Source: Dechloromonas aromatica (nom. nud.) (GTDB lineage: Bacteria > Pseudomonadota > Gammaproteobacteria > Burkholderiales > Rhodocyclaceae). From it: 64,000 bases of DNA. A program made the position numbers and the translations under genes. The stretch lies in the NCBI GenBank assembly GCA_017848965.1, contig JAFIHA010000049.1, positions 37,563 to 101,562 of the forward strand. Reading direction: 5' to 3'. Numbering within the stretch: position 1 is the first letter of the stretch; every line of letters begins with the position of its first letter. Shown here piece by piece: positions 1 through 9,356 of the stretch. Under the pieces are notes generated by a model. That model saw nothing but the letters and a program-made list of their open reading frames with translations, did no database searches and was not told where the DNA came from.

Positions 1-353
1 ATCTCGTCGGAAAGATCGGTATGCTCGCGCAACGGAAAGGCCACGTTCTCGAACACCGACAGATCGGTGAACAAGGCACCGAACTGGAACAGCATCCCCA
101 TGCGTCGACGCAGTCGATAAAGCTCGGCCTCCGACATCTTGCTGACCACGGCATCGGCCAGCCGAACCGTTCCGCCACTGGGCCGCAATTGGCCGCCGAT
201 ACAGCGCAGGAGGGTGGTCTTGCCGCAGCCGGAGCCGCCCATGATGGCCACCACCTTGCCGCGCGGGATGCGCATGTTGATCCCCTGCAGCACCGGCCGC
301 CCATCATAGGTGAAATGTAGGTCTTCGATATTGACCAGGATGTTTTCCGACAA
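1..353 (-). CDS. mlaF: MlaF-like phospholipid ABC transporter ATP-binding protein, N-terminal part
   Basis: ATPase of an Mla-type (phospholipid/retrograde lipid) ABC importer, cut by the window edge; the N-terminal ~117 residues are visible. The reverse strand reads SENILVNIEDLHFTYDG, then a Walker A GGSGCGKTTLL, then the Q-loop region GMLFQFGALFTDLSVFENV. The FQ-GALF-DL-VFENV wording is typical of MlaF. No ATG fits the start; I place a TTG at 351-353 behind a GGGGAAG Shine-Dalgarno. Permease and MCE-domain genes are expected to the left, outside the window. It is divergent from the pilus operon. The assignment rests on motif wording; another MCE-system ATPase is possible. Confidence 0.8.
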   Translation of the reverse strand, partial: MSENILVNIEDLHFTYDGRPVLQGINMRIPRGKVVAIMGGSGCGKTTLLRCIGGQLRPSGGTVRLADAVVSKMSEAELYRLRRRMGMLFQFGALFTDLSVFENVAFPLREHTDLSDE

Positions 354-498
354 CGCCTGCTTCCCCGCAAAAGATTGGCGGCATTCTAGCAGAACTCGCT
401 ATCGTCATTTCCTTGAAACAAAGACAAGGCGACCAAAAACAAGATGACAAATAGATAATTTGCATCTAGCATCACGCAATCACCCCGTCCGGACTGCC

Positions 499-2073
499 AT
501 GCTCAAATTCATGTCGCTCCTGTTCGCCATGGTTCCGCTGCTCTCCGCGTGCAGTGCGCCCGTTCCCCGGCAAGCGTTGGCCGGGCATCTGCATGCGCGC
601 CCCAGCCCCAACAGCGGAGACATTCCCCCGATCATCGAACAGATGAGTCCGCCACCGACAGGTCCCCAGACAGCGGCACAGCCCGCCCAGTACAGCGTCA
701 CGGTCGACCGCATCCCGGTACGCGACCTGCTGTTCGCGCTGGCCCGCGACGCCCACATCGACATCGATGTCGCCACAGAAATCGAAGGCAGGGTCACCCT
801 CAACGCCCTGCACCAACCGTTGCCGGTGATCCTCGACCGGATCGCCCGACAGATTCCGCTCAATTTCGAATTTTCCGGCGACAGCCTGCTGATCCTGCCG
901 GACAAGCCCTACCTCGCTCATTACCCGGTGGATTACGTGAACCTGGAGCGTAGCGTCACGACATCCGTCGCCAACAACATGCAGATCGGCGCATCGACCG
1001 GCAGCACCAATGCCGGCAATCTGTCCGCGACGCGCATCGAGAACGTCACTCGCCATCATTTCTGGGGTGCACTGAAAGCGGGCCTCGAACAATTGCTTGC
1101 CCAGACCGCCCCTGGCAGCGACAAACCCACCGCCACCCACCAGTTGATCGTCAATGCCGAGGCCGGCATCGTTTCGGCAATCGCCACCCGCCGCCAGCAC
1201 CGCCAGATTCGCAGCCTGATCGACCGGCTCGCCAACGCCGTAAGACGCCAGGTCCTGATCGAAGCGACCATCGTCGAAGTCGCCCTCAACGAAGGGCACG
1301 AACAAGGCATTGACTGGAGTTCGCTGGTCAGTGGCGGCATCTTCGAACTTGCCGGCAATCCGTTGAAGACCGGCGTCAACCTGCGCTACGACCGCAACGG
1401 CAATCCGAAGGCTATGATCAGCCTGCTCGACCGCTTCGGCGACAGCCGGGTGCTGTCCAGTCCCCGCCTCTCCGTCCTCAACAACCAGACCGCCCTGCTC
1501 AAGGTCGTCGAAAACTACGTCTATTTCACCGTCAAGGCCGACACCACCACCACCGCCAACGTCGGCACCAGCGTCACCTACACGACCACACCACAGACGG
1601 TATCGGTCGGCCTGGTGATGGGCGTCACGCCGCAGGTGGCGGCCGACGACTCGGTGATCCTCAACATCCGCCCGACCATCACCAGTGTCGGCCGGGAAAT
1701 CCCCGACCCCAACCCCGACCTGCGACGCAACGGGATAGAGAACCTGGTGCCGGTGATCCGCACCCGCGAGATCGAGTCGGTGATGCGCGTCGCCAACGGC
1801 CAGATCGCCGTCCTCGGCGGCCTGATGGAAGACGGCATCGACCACCGCAACCAGCGTATACCGCTACTCGGCGAAATCCCCGGCGCCGGAGAGCTCTTCA
1901 GCAATCGCGACAACCGGGCGCACAAAACCGAACTGGTCATTTTCCTGCGCCCCATTGTCATCCGGGAAACCAGCCTGAGCGGCGATTATTCCCGACAAGC
2001 CGACACCCTGCCGGACACCGGTTTCTTTCCATCGCCGCGACAGATTTCGCCAGCCGCGGGAGCGCCCCAGTGA
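499..2073 (+). CDS. mshL: MSHA-type pilus secretin MshL
   Basis: Outer-membrane secretin through which the MSHA-type pilus is extruded; 524 aa. A lipoprotein signal (hydrophobic stretch ending LLSAC) starts the protein. An STN-like domain follows (about residues 75-150, VRDLLFALARDAHIDI...), then the secretin domain (about 240-490), with the conserved IPLLGEIPGAGELF motif and the C-terminal ELVIFLRPIVI strand. I chose the ATG at 499 because it puts the signal peptide at the N-terminus; a TTG at 460 would add a non-signal extension. It is the first gene of an operon whose members overlap by a few bases. Confidence 0.88.
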   Translation: MLKFMSLLFAMVPLLSACSAPVPRQALAGHLHARPSPNSGDIPPIIEQMSPPPTGPQTAAQPAQYSVTVDRIPVRDLLFALARDAHIDIDVATEIEGRVTLNALHQPLPVILDRIARQIPLNFEFSGDSLLILPDKPYLAHYPVDYVNLERSVTTSVANNMQIGASTGSTNAGNLSATRIENVTRHHFWGALKAGLEQLLAQTAPGSDKPTATHQLIVNAEAGIVSAIATRRQHRQIRSLIDRLANAVRRQVLIEATIVEVALNEGHEQGIDWSSLVSGGIFELAGNPLKTGVNLRYDRNGNPKAMISLLDRFGDSRVLSSPRLSVLNNQTALLKVVENYVYFTVKADTTTTANVGTSVTYTTTPQTVSVGLVMGVTPQVAADDSVILNIRPTITSVGREIPDPNPDLRRNGIENLVPVIRTREIESVMRVANGQIAVLGGLMEDGIDHRNQRIPLLGEIPGAGELFSNRDNRAHKTELVIFLRPIVIRETSLSGDYSRQADTLPDTGFFPSPRQISPAAGAPQ

Positions 2074-2510
2074 AAACCCTCGCCACCCTCTTCCTCACGC
2101 TACTCTCGATACACGGCGTCCGTGCTGGTGAGCCAATTCACCTCGGCTTCGTCGAGCACGCCAATCGACAACTGACGCAGTTGCCCCTGAGCGAACGTGA
2201 AAGCCATTTGCGCACGATGATCGCCGAGTTTCCCGGTGAAGCCGCATTGCACTTTCGACTCGGCAATCTGCTGGCCGAACAGCGCCGCTGGCCGGAAGCC
2301 CGCTTCGCCTATGCCCAGGCGAACCAGCTCGACCCCGGGCATCCGGATATCCACCACAACCTGGCGATAGCCCTGGATCATCTCGAACAGTTCGCCGACG
2401 CCAGCCGCCACTACCGCGCCGCGCTCGACGCCGCAGCCCGGAGCCAGCACCGGTTCCGTGCCGCACCGCTGCAACAGCGCCTGCACAAACTGGAGGCGTA
2501 CCGGCAATGA
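2070..2510 (+). CDS. TPR protein of the MSHA pilus locus (MshN-like)
   Basis: A 146-aa exported protein with an N-terminal signal peptide (LATLFLTLLSIHGVRA) and about two tetratricopeptide repeats (residues ~50-125; AALHFRLGNLLAEQRRWPEA and the following DIHHNLAIALDHLEQF). It is translationally coupled to mshL through a GTGA overlap and to mshE by a 4-bp overlap. In Vibrio-type msh loci the TPR protein beside the secretin and ATPase is MshN, which is longer, so this may be a reduced MshN analogue. Role: probably a periplasmic scaffold for the secretin or assembly platform (inference). Confidence 0.7.
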   Translation: MKTLATLFLTLLSIHGVRAGEPIHLGFVEHANRQLTQLPLSERESHLRTMIAEFPGEAALHFRLGNLLAEQRRWPEARFAYAQANQLDPGHPDIHHNLAIALDHLEQFADASRHYRAALDAAARSQHRFRAAPLQQRLHKLEAYRQ

Positions 2511-4111
2511 CCGCCCAGCCGATCGGCAAACAACTGCTCAAGGCCGGCCTGATCAACGAGGATCAGTTACGCATCGCCCTCCTTGAGCAGCGCAAAAGTG
2601 GCTGCCGTCTGGGCAAGCAACTGGCCAAGCTGGGATTCGCCGCCGACAACGCCATTCACGACATACTGGCACGCCACCTCGGCGTCGAACGTTACGACCC
2701 GGGCCGACATACGATCAGCCGCGAAGCGATTCTTCTCGTCCCTTCCGAGACCGCCAGGCAGCACCGCCTGCTGCCGATCGCCATTGAGCGGGAGCAGCGA
2801 CGCTGGCGCCTGGCGCTGGCCTCGCCGCAAGACCCCGGCGCGCTCGAAAGCGTGCGCCGCCACACGCCCGCCGGCCTCTCGGCGGAAATCCTGCTCGCCA
2901 GCGAGGGCGAAATCGAAAGCGCCCTCGACCTGCATTACGGCCATGCGCTGGCCATCGAAAACCTCCTCGGCGAATTCGAAGGCAGCGGCAAGATCGCTTC
3001 GCTGCACGGCGACTCGCCGGCAGTCCGGCTGATCGACGCACTGCTCGGCGACGCCGTCCGCCGTCATGCCTCGGACCTCCACTTCGCCCCCGAGCTGGCC
3101 TGCCTGCGTATACGCTACCGCATCGATGGCATCCTGCGGACGATCCGCATCCTGCACAAATCGACCTGGCCGCCGCTGGCCAGCCGCCTGAAAATCCTTG
3201 CCGGCATGAACATCGCGGAAACCCGCGCGGCACAGGACGGACACTTCTGCCGGCCGATCGGCGGTCGGGAGATCGACTTCCGGGTTGCCGCCCAACCGAC
3301 CATCCACGGGGAAAACATCGTCCTGCGCATCCTCGACCGGCAAAAAGGCATCGTCCCGCTCGAATCCCTCGGCATCGGCGAGAACGAACTGCAACGCATC
3401 GAAACCATGCTGGCCCGCCCGGAAGGACTGCTTCTCGTCACCGGTCCGACCGGCAGTGGCAAGACGACCACGCTTTACTCGCTGATCAACCGGCTCAACC
3501 ACGATGGCGTCAATATCATGACGCTCGAGGACCCGGTCGAATACCCTTTGCCCCTGCTGCGCCAGACCTCGCTCTCCGACAACATCAAACTGGATTTTGC
3601 CGGCGGCATCCGTTCCATGCTCCGCCAGGACCCGGACATCGTCCTGATCGGCGAAATCCGCGATGCCGAAACCGCCGCCATGGCGCTACGCGCCACCCTG
3701 ACCGGCCACCGTGTCTTCGCCACCCTGCACGCCGGTAGTGCAATATCAGCACTCTCCCGCCTGCGCGAACTCGGCATCGACCCCCGCCAGTTGCACGGCA
3801 ACCTTTCCGGCATCATTGCCCAGCGCCTGCTTCGTCGCCGCTGCCCGTCCTGCACGACAGCCACGCCGGAGCGGGATTGCCCGCGCTGCGGCGGCAGCGG
3901 CTACAACGGCCGTCTCGCCCTCCTGGAAATTCTCCGCATCGATGCCGGACTCGACCTGTTGCTCGCCGACGCTGCCAGTCCGGCGCAACTGCTGGCCGAA
4001 GCCCGGCGCCGCGGCTTTGCCAGCCTGGCCGAGAACGGACTGCAACTGGTCGATGCCGGTGTGACGACGCGCGCCGAAGTGGCTCGGGTCGTCGACCTGA
4101 GCGAATATTAA
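2507..4111 (+). CDS. mshE: MshE/GspE-family pilus extension ATPase
   Basis: Cytoplasmic hexameric ATPase that powers pilus assembly; 534 aa. The N-terminus (residues ~5-60) has two MshEN-type repeats, IGKQLLKAGLINEDQL and RLGKQLAKLGF, the fold that binds c-di-GMP in V. cholerae MshE. The C-terminal motor has Walker A GPTGSGKTTTLY, an Asp box ending LEDPVEY, Walker B DIVLIGEIRD, and a tetracysteine zinc site (CPSC...CPRC). It overlaps its neighbours on both sides. c-di-GMP control is inferred from the N-terminal motif; the window also encodes three GGDEF/EAL proteins, one of them close downstream. Confidence 0.9.
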   Translation: MTAQPIGKQLLKAGLINEDQLRIALLEQRKSGCRLGKQLAKLGFAADNAIHDILARHLGVERYDPGRHTISREAILLVPSETARQHRLLPIAIEREQRRWRLALASPQDPGALESVRRHTPAGLSAEILLASEGEIESALDLHYGHALAIENLLGEFEGSGKIASLHGDSPAVRLIDALLGDAVRRHASDLHFAPELACLRIRYRIDGILRTIRILHKSTWPPLASRLKILAGMNIAETRAAQDGHFCRPIGGREIDFRVAAQPTIHGENIVLRILDRQKGIVPLESLGIGENELQRIETMLARPEGLLLVTGPTGSGKTTTLYSLINRLNHDGVNIMTLEDPVEYPLPLLRQTSLSDNIKLDFAGGIRSMLRQDPDIVLIGEIRDAETAAMALRATLTGHRVFATLHAGSAISALSRLRELGIDPRQLHGNLSGIIAQRLLRRRCPSCTTATPERDCPRCGGSGYNGRLALLEILRIDAGLDLLLADAASPAQLLAEARRRGFASLAENGLQLVDAGVTTRAEVARVVDLSEY

Positions 4112-5307
4112 TGACGCGCCGCTACCGCTTCCAGGCACTGGATGCCAACCAGCAACTGGTACACGGGCAGATGAACGCCACAGACCCGGACGAACTGGCG
4201 CGGCTGTTGCGCCAGCATGATCTGGACCTGCTCCTGGCCCGCCGGATTCCAGCCTTGAACCAGCGCAAGCTGGCGCGCCGGGAACTGATCGATTTCTGCT
4301 TCCATCTCGAACAGCTACTGACGGCGGGCATTTCACTGCTCGACGCACTCGACGACCTGGCCGCGGGTGGTTCAAGCAAGCCACTGCGCCATCTCTACCG
4401 CGGGATTGCCGATGAACTACGCAGCGGCAAATCCTTTTCTGCCGCACTGCCAGGAGAAATCACCCGCAGCGACGCGAGTTTCGCCGGTATCGTCCGCGCC
4501 GGCGAACTCAGCGGCCGGCTCGCCGAAACCCTCGGCCGCCTCGGCAGCAGCCTGCGCCAGGCAGAGGCCCTGGCCAGCGCCACTCGCAAGCTCCTCACCT
4601 ACCCCTTGCTCGCCGCAACGCTCGTTCTCACGGCCTGCCTCTTCCTGATGTTCTTCCTGGTGCCACAGATTCGCAGTTTCCTCGGTAATGCAGTGACCGA
4701 TCTGCCGTGGTACACCCGCTTGCTGTTCTCGCTGTCGACACTGCTGCAGGAGCACTGGGCAATCCTCCTGGCAACGCCGCCGCTGCTCGCACTCGCCGCC
4801 ATCATCGCCATCCGGCAGCACCCTGCCTGGCACGAAGCCTGGCACCGACTGTTGCTGCACATCCCCCTGCTCGGCGAAATCCAGCGCAAACTGCTGGTCG
4901 CCCGCCTCGCCGATCTGCTGGCCATGCTCTACGCCAGCGGCGTTCCCCTCCTCGAAGCCCTCGAACTGCTGCCTCAGTCGATCAGCAATCGCGCTGTCGC
5001 CCGGGCGGTGACACAGGTCCATCATCTGGTCGAACAGGGCGAAGCATTGTCCGGCGCCTTTTCCCGACACGACATTTTCCCCGGCCTGTTGACCCGGATG
5101 CTCGAAACCGGCGAACGCACAGGCCGCCTCGACGCCTCGCTGAACAATCTCGCCGGCATCTACGAGCAGGAAGCCCGCGCCACCATCGGCACCCTGCAGG
5201 CGCTGATCGAACCCGCCCTGACCCTGAGCATCGGCATCCTCCTCGGCTGGATGATGCTGGCCACCCTGCAGCCGATTTACGACATCGTCGAACAGGTGGC
5301 ACGGTGA
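4111..5307 (+). CDS. mshG: MshG/GspF-family inner-membrane platform protein
   Basis: Polytopic inner-membrane platform of the pilus machine; 398 aa with two GspF domains (residues ~65-185 and ~265-390). Each carries the GL/AGI-SLLDAL and E-TGRL signatures (LTAGISLLDALDDL; ASGVPLLEALELL; METGERTGRL type). Membrane segments lie around residues 165-190, 220-240 and 365-390. The ATG at 4111 shares one base with the mshE stop codon, which decides the start over an upstream in-frame extension. It works with MshE to assemble pilins. Confidence 0.9.
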   Translation: MTRRYRFQALDANQQLVHGQMNATDPDELARLLRQHDLDLLLARRIPALNQRKLARRELIDFCFHLEQLLTAGISLLDALDDLAAGGSSKPLRHLYRGIADELRSGKSFSAALPGEITRSDASFAGIVRAGELSGRLAETLGRLGSSLRQAEALASATRKLLTYPLLAATLVLTACLFLMFFLVPQIRSFLGNAVTDLPWYTRLLFSLSTLLQEHWAILLATPPLLALAAIIAIRQHPAWHEAWHRLLLHIPLLGEIQRKLLVARLADLLAMLYASGVPLLEALELLPQSISNRAVARAVTQVHHLVEQGEALSGAFSRHDIFPGLLTRMLETGERTGRLDASLNNLAGIYEQEARATIGTLQALIEPALTLSIGILLGWMMLATLQPIYDIVEQVAR

Positions 5308-6638
5308 AGCCAATGCTCCGCCTCCACCTCGGCGATCAGGCGCTTGGCGCCTGGATCGTGCGGCGAGGCGAACCACACCAGATCGGCGAGTTCCCGGAAA
5401 CGCCATCCGGGCATGACGAATTTTCCCGTTTTCTAAACCGGCAACCGGCGGCCGGCCATCTCCTGCTGCTCGACCACGCCGCCCCACGCCTGATTGCCGA
5501 AACCCTCCCGACGGCGGGTTTCCTCGCCAATCGCCGGATGCTCGCGCTGCGCCTCGAACGTCTTTACCCCGACACCCGTTGGCGTTGTGCCATTCGCTTG
5601 CCGGCGCCTGCCGCTACCAGCCGCTCGATCGCCTTCCTCGCCTTGCCGGAAACCCCTGCCCTGCAAGGCTGGCTGGACGACCTCGCCGCGGCGTCGATCA
5701 GTCCACGGGGAATCCATTGCGCGCCACTGCTGCTGGCGCCGTTCCTTGCCCGCCGTCAGCAACTGACAGCCCGCCTGCTGGTGGTCAGCCAGCACGACCA
5801 GGCCATCCGGCTCTGCCTCCTGCAGCAAGGCCGACCCGCCGCACTCGCTCAGGAAGCGCATGTGCAACCCGAACGCATCCCGGAAGCGATTGCCCACTTC
5901 CACCACCACATTTGCCTTTCCGGCACGACAAAAGCCCCCACCATCCCCCTCTGCCTGCTCGGCACCGCCGAATGGCAGGAGCAGATCGAAGTCCCGGGCA
6001 AACCGCTACGCATCGTCACCCGATACGCCGACAGCAACATTGACCTGCTGGCCCTGCCAGCCTGGCGCTGGCCGCGCCGCCGGTTTCCACCGCCCGCGTT
6101 GCCGCACCCAAACCACCGGCGAATCGCTCGCGCCCTGTGGCTGGCCGGTAGTGTCGCCAGCATCGGTGGCCTGGCGCTTACGCTGGCCACGCAATCGACG
6201 CTGGAAACGCGGAATGCCGAAATCGACCGTACCCGCTCCCGCCTGCGGTCGCTCGAACAGGCAAGCCGGGAACTGGAGAGCAAGGCCAGGCAGCTTGGCC
6301 TGACAACTGCGCAGATGCCACACCTGGCGGGCGAGCGGAAGCACCTCGGCGCCCGGCGTGATGACTTCGCCAACAGCCTTCGGCAACTCGCCGCCGCACT
6401 CGACGAAACACCCGGGATCGATCTTGACGCGCTCGAATGGAGCGCAGCCGATCTGGAGGCAGCGGGCGAAGCCTGGCAGATGCAACTCGGTGGGCGGCTG
6501 TCGGCGGACACCGCAGCAACGCCGGCCAGCCTGCAGGGGCTAAGCGAGCGCTTGCGCAGCCGCGGCATGCGGGCTGTTGTCAGCACAGCCCCCGGCTCCG
6601 CCAACTTCTCGCTACGCCTGACGGCGGATCGGAAGTGA
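5304..6638 (+). CDS. MshI/PilM-PilN-like pilus assembly protein
   Basis: A 444-aa protein with a GTG start overlapping the mshG stop (GTGA). Residues 1-~260 resemble the actin-like cytoplasmic domain of MshI/PilM/GspL proteins. A single membrane segment (LWLAGSVASIGGLALTL, ~276-295) is followed by a coiled coil (~300-345) and a small periplasmic domain, as in PilN or the GspL C-terminus. It therefore looks like a GspL-type fusion of the cytoplasmic and membrane halves of the alignment complex. The family call comes from architecture and position; sequence motifs are weak. Confidence 0.65.
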   Translation: MKPMLRLHLGDQALGAWIVRRGEPHQIGEFPETPSGHDEFSRFLNRQPAAGHLLLLDHAAPRLIAETLPTAGFLANRRMLALRLERLYPDTRWRCAIRLPAPAATSRSIAFLALPETPALQGWLDDLAAASISPRGIHCAPLLLAPFLARRQQLTARLLVVSQHDQAIRLCLLQQGRPAALAQEAHVQPERIPEAIAHFHHHICLSGTTKAPTIPLCLLGTAEWQEQIEVPGKPLRIVTRYADSNIDLLALPAWRWPRRRFPPPALPHPNHRRIARALWLAGSVASIGGLALTLATQSTLETRNAEIDRTRSRLRSLEQASRELESKARQLGLTTAQMPHLAGERKHLGARRDDFANSLRQLAAALDETPGIDLDALEWSAADLEAAGEAWQMQLGGRLSADTAATPASLQGLSERLRSRGMRAVVSTAPGSANFSLRLTADRK

Positions 6639-7138
6639 AGCACTGGCTCGCCATCGCCTTCGTCTACCGCCAGCCGCTGCTCTTCTGCGGCGGGGCCTTG
6701 CTGGCCGGCGCGACGGCCGTGCTCTACGCCGAACAACAGCTTGACGCCGCCAGCAGCAGACTCGCCGCACTCCAGCAGCAGGCCGCCCAAACGACGCAAC
6801 GCCTCGCCGAATTGCGCGGTGCCGCCGCCGCATTCGACGGGCTGGCGCTCGCTGCTACGGCACCGAATGACCTTTTGGCCGCTATCGCATCAGCCCAGGA
6901 CCTTGCAATCGAAACCCGCCCCCAACGAGAAACTTTAGCCGGAGACTGGCGCACCAGCGAATTTCGCCTGCACGGCCCACTGTTGCACGAAGAAATCCTG
7001 CTCGACATCGTCGATCGCTGGAGCCGGCTGTCGGCGTTCCAGCACCAGCTTCATCACTGCGCGCTCCACCGGCAAGCGGCACGCCTGTTTGCCGATTGCC
7101 AGTTCGTGCAGCTCCTGCCGAGCGGCTCGACCCGATGA
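6635..7138 (+). CDS. MshJ/PilO/GspM-like protein
   Basis: A 167-aa bitopic protein with a GTG start overlapping the previous stop. A membrane segment lies near the N-terminus (PLLFCGGALLAGATAVLYA), then a coiled coil (~40-75), then a ferredoxin-like periplasmic region. This architecture is that of PilO/GspM/MshJ, partner of the preceding MshI-like protein in the inner-membrane alignment complex. Assignment rests on topology and gene order. Confidence 0.6.
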   Translation: MKHWLAIAFVYRQPLLFCGGALLAGATAVLYAEQQLDAASSRLAALQQQAAQTTQRLAELRGAAAAFDGLALAATAPNDLLAAIASAQDLAIETRPQRETLAGDWRTSEFRLHGPLLHEEILLDIVDRWSRLSAFQHQLHHCALHRQAARLFADCQFVQLLPSGSTR

Positions 7139-7446
7139 TAAGGCTGCTTTGCCTGCTCCTGCTGGGGGCCGCGCAGAACTGCCGGGCCGAGCCACTGGGG
7201 CGGCTGTTCTTCACCCCCGAACAACGCCGTCTGCTGGAGCAGGCCCCGGTAGCAGCGCCAGCACTGGCGCCCGGCCGTCTCGACGGCATCGTCGTCGGCA
7301 GCACGGGCCTGAATCTGCGCTGGGTCGACGGCCAACTCGACACCGACGCAAACAGCGGCCGGAAGGTCGGCGACAGCATGCGGCAGCCCCTGCTGCCACC
7401 CGGCAACCTGCATGTCGGCACCGCCGCGGAGGAAGGCATGAAATGA
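7135..7446 (+). CDS. Small exported MshK-like protein
   Basis: A 103-aa protein with a signal peptide (LLCLLLLGAAQNCRA) and the sequence GRLFFTPEQRRLLEQ just after it, a wording common in small exported proteins of type IV pilus and MSHA loci. The rest has the character of a GspC/PilP-like HR domain (VVGSTGLNLRWVDGQ). It overlaps both neighbours. By position it matches MshK, a poorly characterised periplasmic accessory; the direct sequence evidence is limited. Confidence 0.55.
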   Translation: MIRLLCLLLLGAAQNCRAEPLGRLFFTPEQRRLLEQAPVAAPALAPGRLDGIVVGSTGLNLRWVDGQLDTDANSGRKVGDSMRQPLLPPGNLHVGTAAEEGMK

Positions 7447-9356
7447 GACACCAGTCCGGCTTCGCGCTGTTCGCCCCACTGCTGCTGGGCGCTTTCGCCG
7501 CAGCGGGCTGGCTGCAGCACAAACCGCCGCCGCGACAGGCCGAGCAAGCCCGCCAGGCCCGTGCCCTGGCTGCCGCGCGCGAGGCCCTGATCGCCCGCGC
7601 CGCGAACGACGCCAACCGTCCCGGCAGCCTCCCCTGCCCCGACCAGAGCACCGACAGTACCGGCTTTGCCAACCACCCTGGCGATGGCAAGGCCGACATG
7701 CTGGTCGGCAATCACTGCCCGAGCTATCTTGGGCGCCTGCCCTGGATCACGCTGGACATGCCGCCCCCCCGCGATCGGGCGCAGGAGATCCTCTGGTACG
7801 TGCTCGCCCCGGGCCTGCGCGACGACGACAGCGCCGAACCGATCAACAGCAGCACTGCCACCGAACTGATCCATGCCGGGCACAGCGAGGTCGCCGCCCT
7901 GCTCATCGCAGCGGGGCCACCGCTGGCGCGGCAGGAGCGGCCTTCGCACACGCCGGGTGATTACCTCGAAGGCTGGCTCGAAAACTCGCCGACGCGAACC
8001 TATTGGGCTAACACCAGCCCGAGCAACGATCAGATTTTGATCATCCACCGAGACGAAGTGATGGCAATGGTCATGCGCCGGGTCGCCCAGTCGCTTCGCC
8101 ACTGCCTGCAAGCCCACGCTGCCAGCAGCGGGCGCTTTCCCTGGCCGTCCCCGTTTGCCGCGGCGAACGGGGACGGCTGGCAGGGTGCGCGCTTCGGACG
8201 TATCCCGCTGAGCCAGCCGGAGGACAGTGCGGAAAAACGCCTGGCCGAGATTCGGGCGCACTATCAGGAAAGCATCGCCGCGCTTGCCGCGGCCGGCGAC
8301 CCGGCACACCGCCAGGAAGCACTGAACCGCCTGGCGACAGCGAGCGCCTGGAGCGCCAACTGGCTGCGCAGCCAGCGCCTGGTCGGCGAAACGTTCAAGC
8401 GCCTGAGCGACGCTACCACCACCCCGCTCGCGGACCTCGCCCAGAAAATCGCCAATGCCCTGAACGCCGGCAAACTTCCTGCCAGCGACGGCGCGGCGAT
8501 CCGTCTGGCAAGCACACAAGCCCTGCCGCCGCTTGCCGCGCTGGGCGAAGCCCTGCCGCGCTACGGGCTCGACGCCCTCGCCTGGAACGCACTGCACACG
8601 GGGAACCCGCCTCCGCCGGAAACGCTGCTACCAACGCTGGCCGGTGCGGTGACCGACCTGCAAGCGCGCAGCACAGAGTTCGCCGGGCTCGACACGGCAC
8701 AGCCCCGCCCGAGCACTGAACGCCTGCTGGCCGCGCTGGCGGCCATCCAGCCGGCACTCGGCGCCAACCTCGAGTTGGCCCGCCTGATCGACACACAGGG
8801 CCACGCCCTGGGCGACGAATCCGCCCCGATCGAAGCGCTGCTCGACACGCTACGCCGCCAGGCCATCGCCGATACGGTCAAGAACCTGGCGACGTTTAAC
8901 GAACTGCCGACCGAGAAAAACCGGCAAATCGCCGATCGATCGCTTGCCGACACGCTCTCCCTGGCCAGGCAGGTAGCGAGCGCTCTCGACAACATGACGA
9001 GCCTGAGCGGTGCCCAGCCAGCCACCGCCTGGCCGATGGTCTGGGCGGCGGGCGAATGCGATTTTCTGACGGAGCCGACCGGCTGGTGGAACAACAATGC
9101 CTGGCACGACAGTCTCTTTTACCAGGTCAGCGACCCGCTCGCCCCGCACCTTGGAAACCTGACCATCCCGGGCAGGCAAGGTCTGCCACTGCTGGTGATC
9201 GCCGCCGGCCGGCCGCTGCAAGGGCAACACCGCCCCAGCGCCAGGATCGAGGACTATCTCGAAGGCAGCAATGCCGACGCCAGCCGCAACGGCTTAGCAC
9301 TGACCCCGTCTCCCACTTTCTCGATCGACCAGGGCAATGACCGGATCGCTTACTGA
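7443..9356 (+). CDS. Large pseudopilin-like protein of the MSHA locus
   Basis: A 637-aa protein of unknown exact function. The N-terminus (SGFALFAPLLLGAFAAAGWL) looks like a prepilin leader plus hydrophobic helix: Gly before Phe, but no Glu at mature position 5, as in GspK/PilX-type tip pseudopilins. A cysteine-containing element follows (SLPCPD...NHCPSYLGRLPW), close to the LPCPAE...PWRTLG element of the prepilin encoded next. A long, helix-rich insertion (~190-500) separates it from a C-terminal pilin-like part with CDFLTEPTGWW. The ATG overlaps the previous stop, and the end overlaps the next gene by 20 bp. I infer a large minor pilin or tip subunit. Confidence 0.5.
   Translation: MRHQSGFALFAPLLLGAFAAAGWLQHKPPPRQAEQARQARALAAAREALIARAANDANRPGSLPCPDQSTDSTGFANHPGDGKADMLVGNHCPSYLGRLPWITLDMPPPRDRAQEILWYVLAPGLRDDDSAEPINSSTATELIHAGHSEVAALLIAAGPPLARQERPSHTPGDYLEGWLENSPTRTYWANTSPSNDQILIIHRDEVMAMVMRRVAQSLRHCLQAHAASSGRFPWPSPFAAANGDGWQGARFGRIPLSQPEDSAEKRLAEIRAHYQESIAALAAAGDPAHRQEALNRLATASAWSANWLRSQRLVGETFKRLSDATTTPLADLAQKIANALNAGKLPASDGAAIRLASTQALPPLAALGEALPRYGLDALAWNALHTGNPPPPETLLPTLAGAVTDLQARSTEFAGLDTAQPRPSTERLLAALAAIQPALGANLELARLIDTQGHALGDESAPIEALLDTLRRQAIADTVKNLATFNELPTEKNRQIADRSLADTLSLARQVASALDNMTSLSGAQPATAWPMVWAAGECDFLTEPTGWWNNNAWHDSLFYQVSDPLAPHLGNLTIPGRQGLPLLVIAAGRPLQGQHRPSARIEDYLEGSNADASRNGLALTPSPTFSIDQGNDRIAY

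Noticed and set aside
21-320. A 99-aa + strand ORF at the left edge
   Set aside because: It is antisense to the MlaF-like ATPase, which has Walker A and Q-loop motifs.
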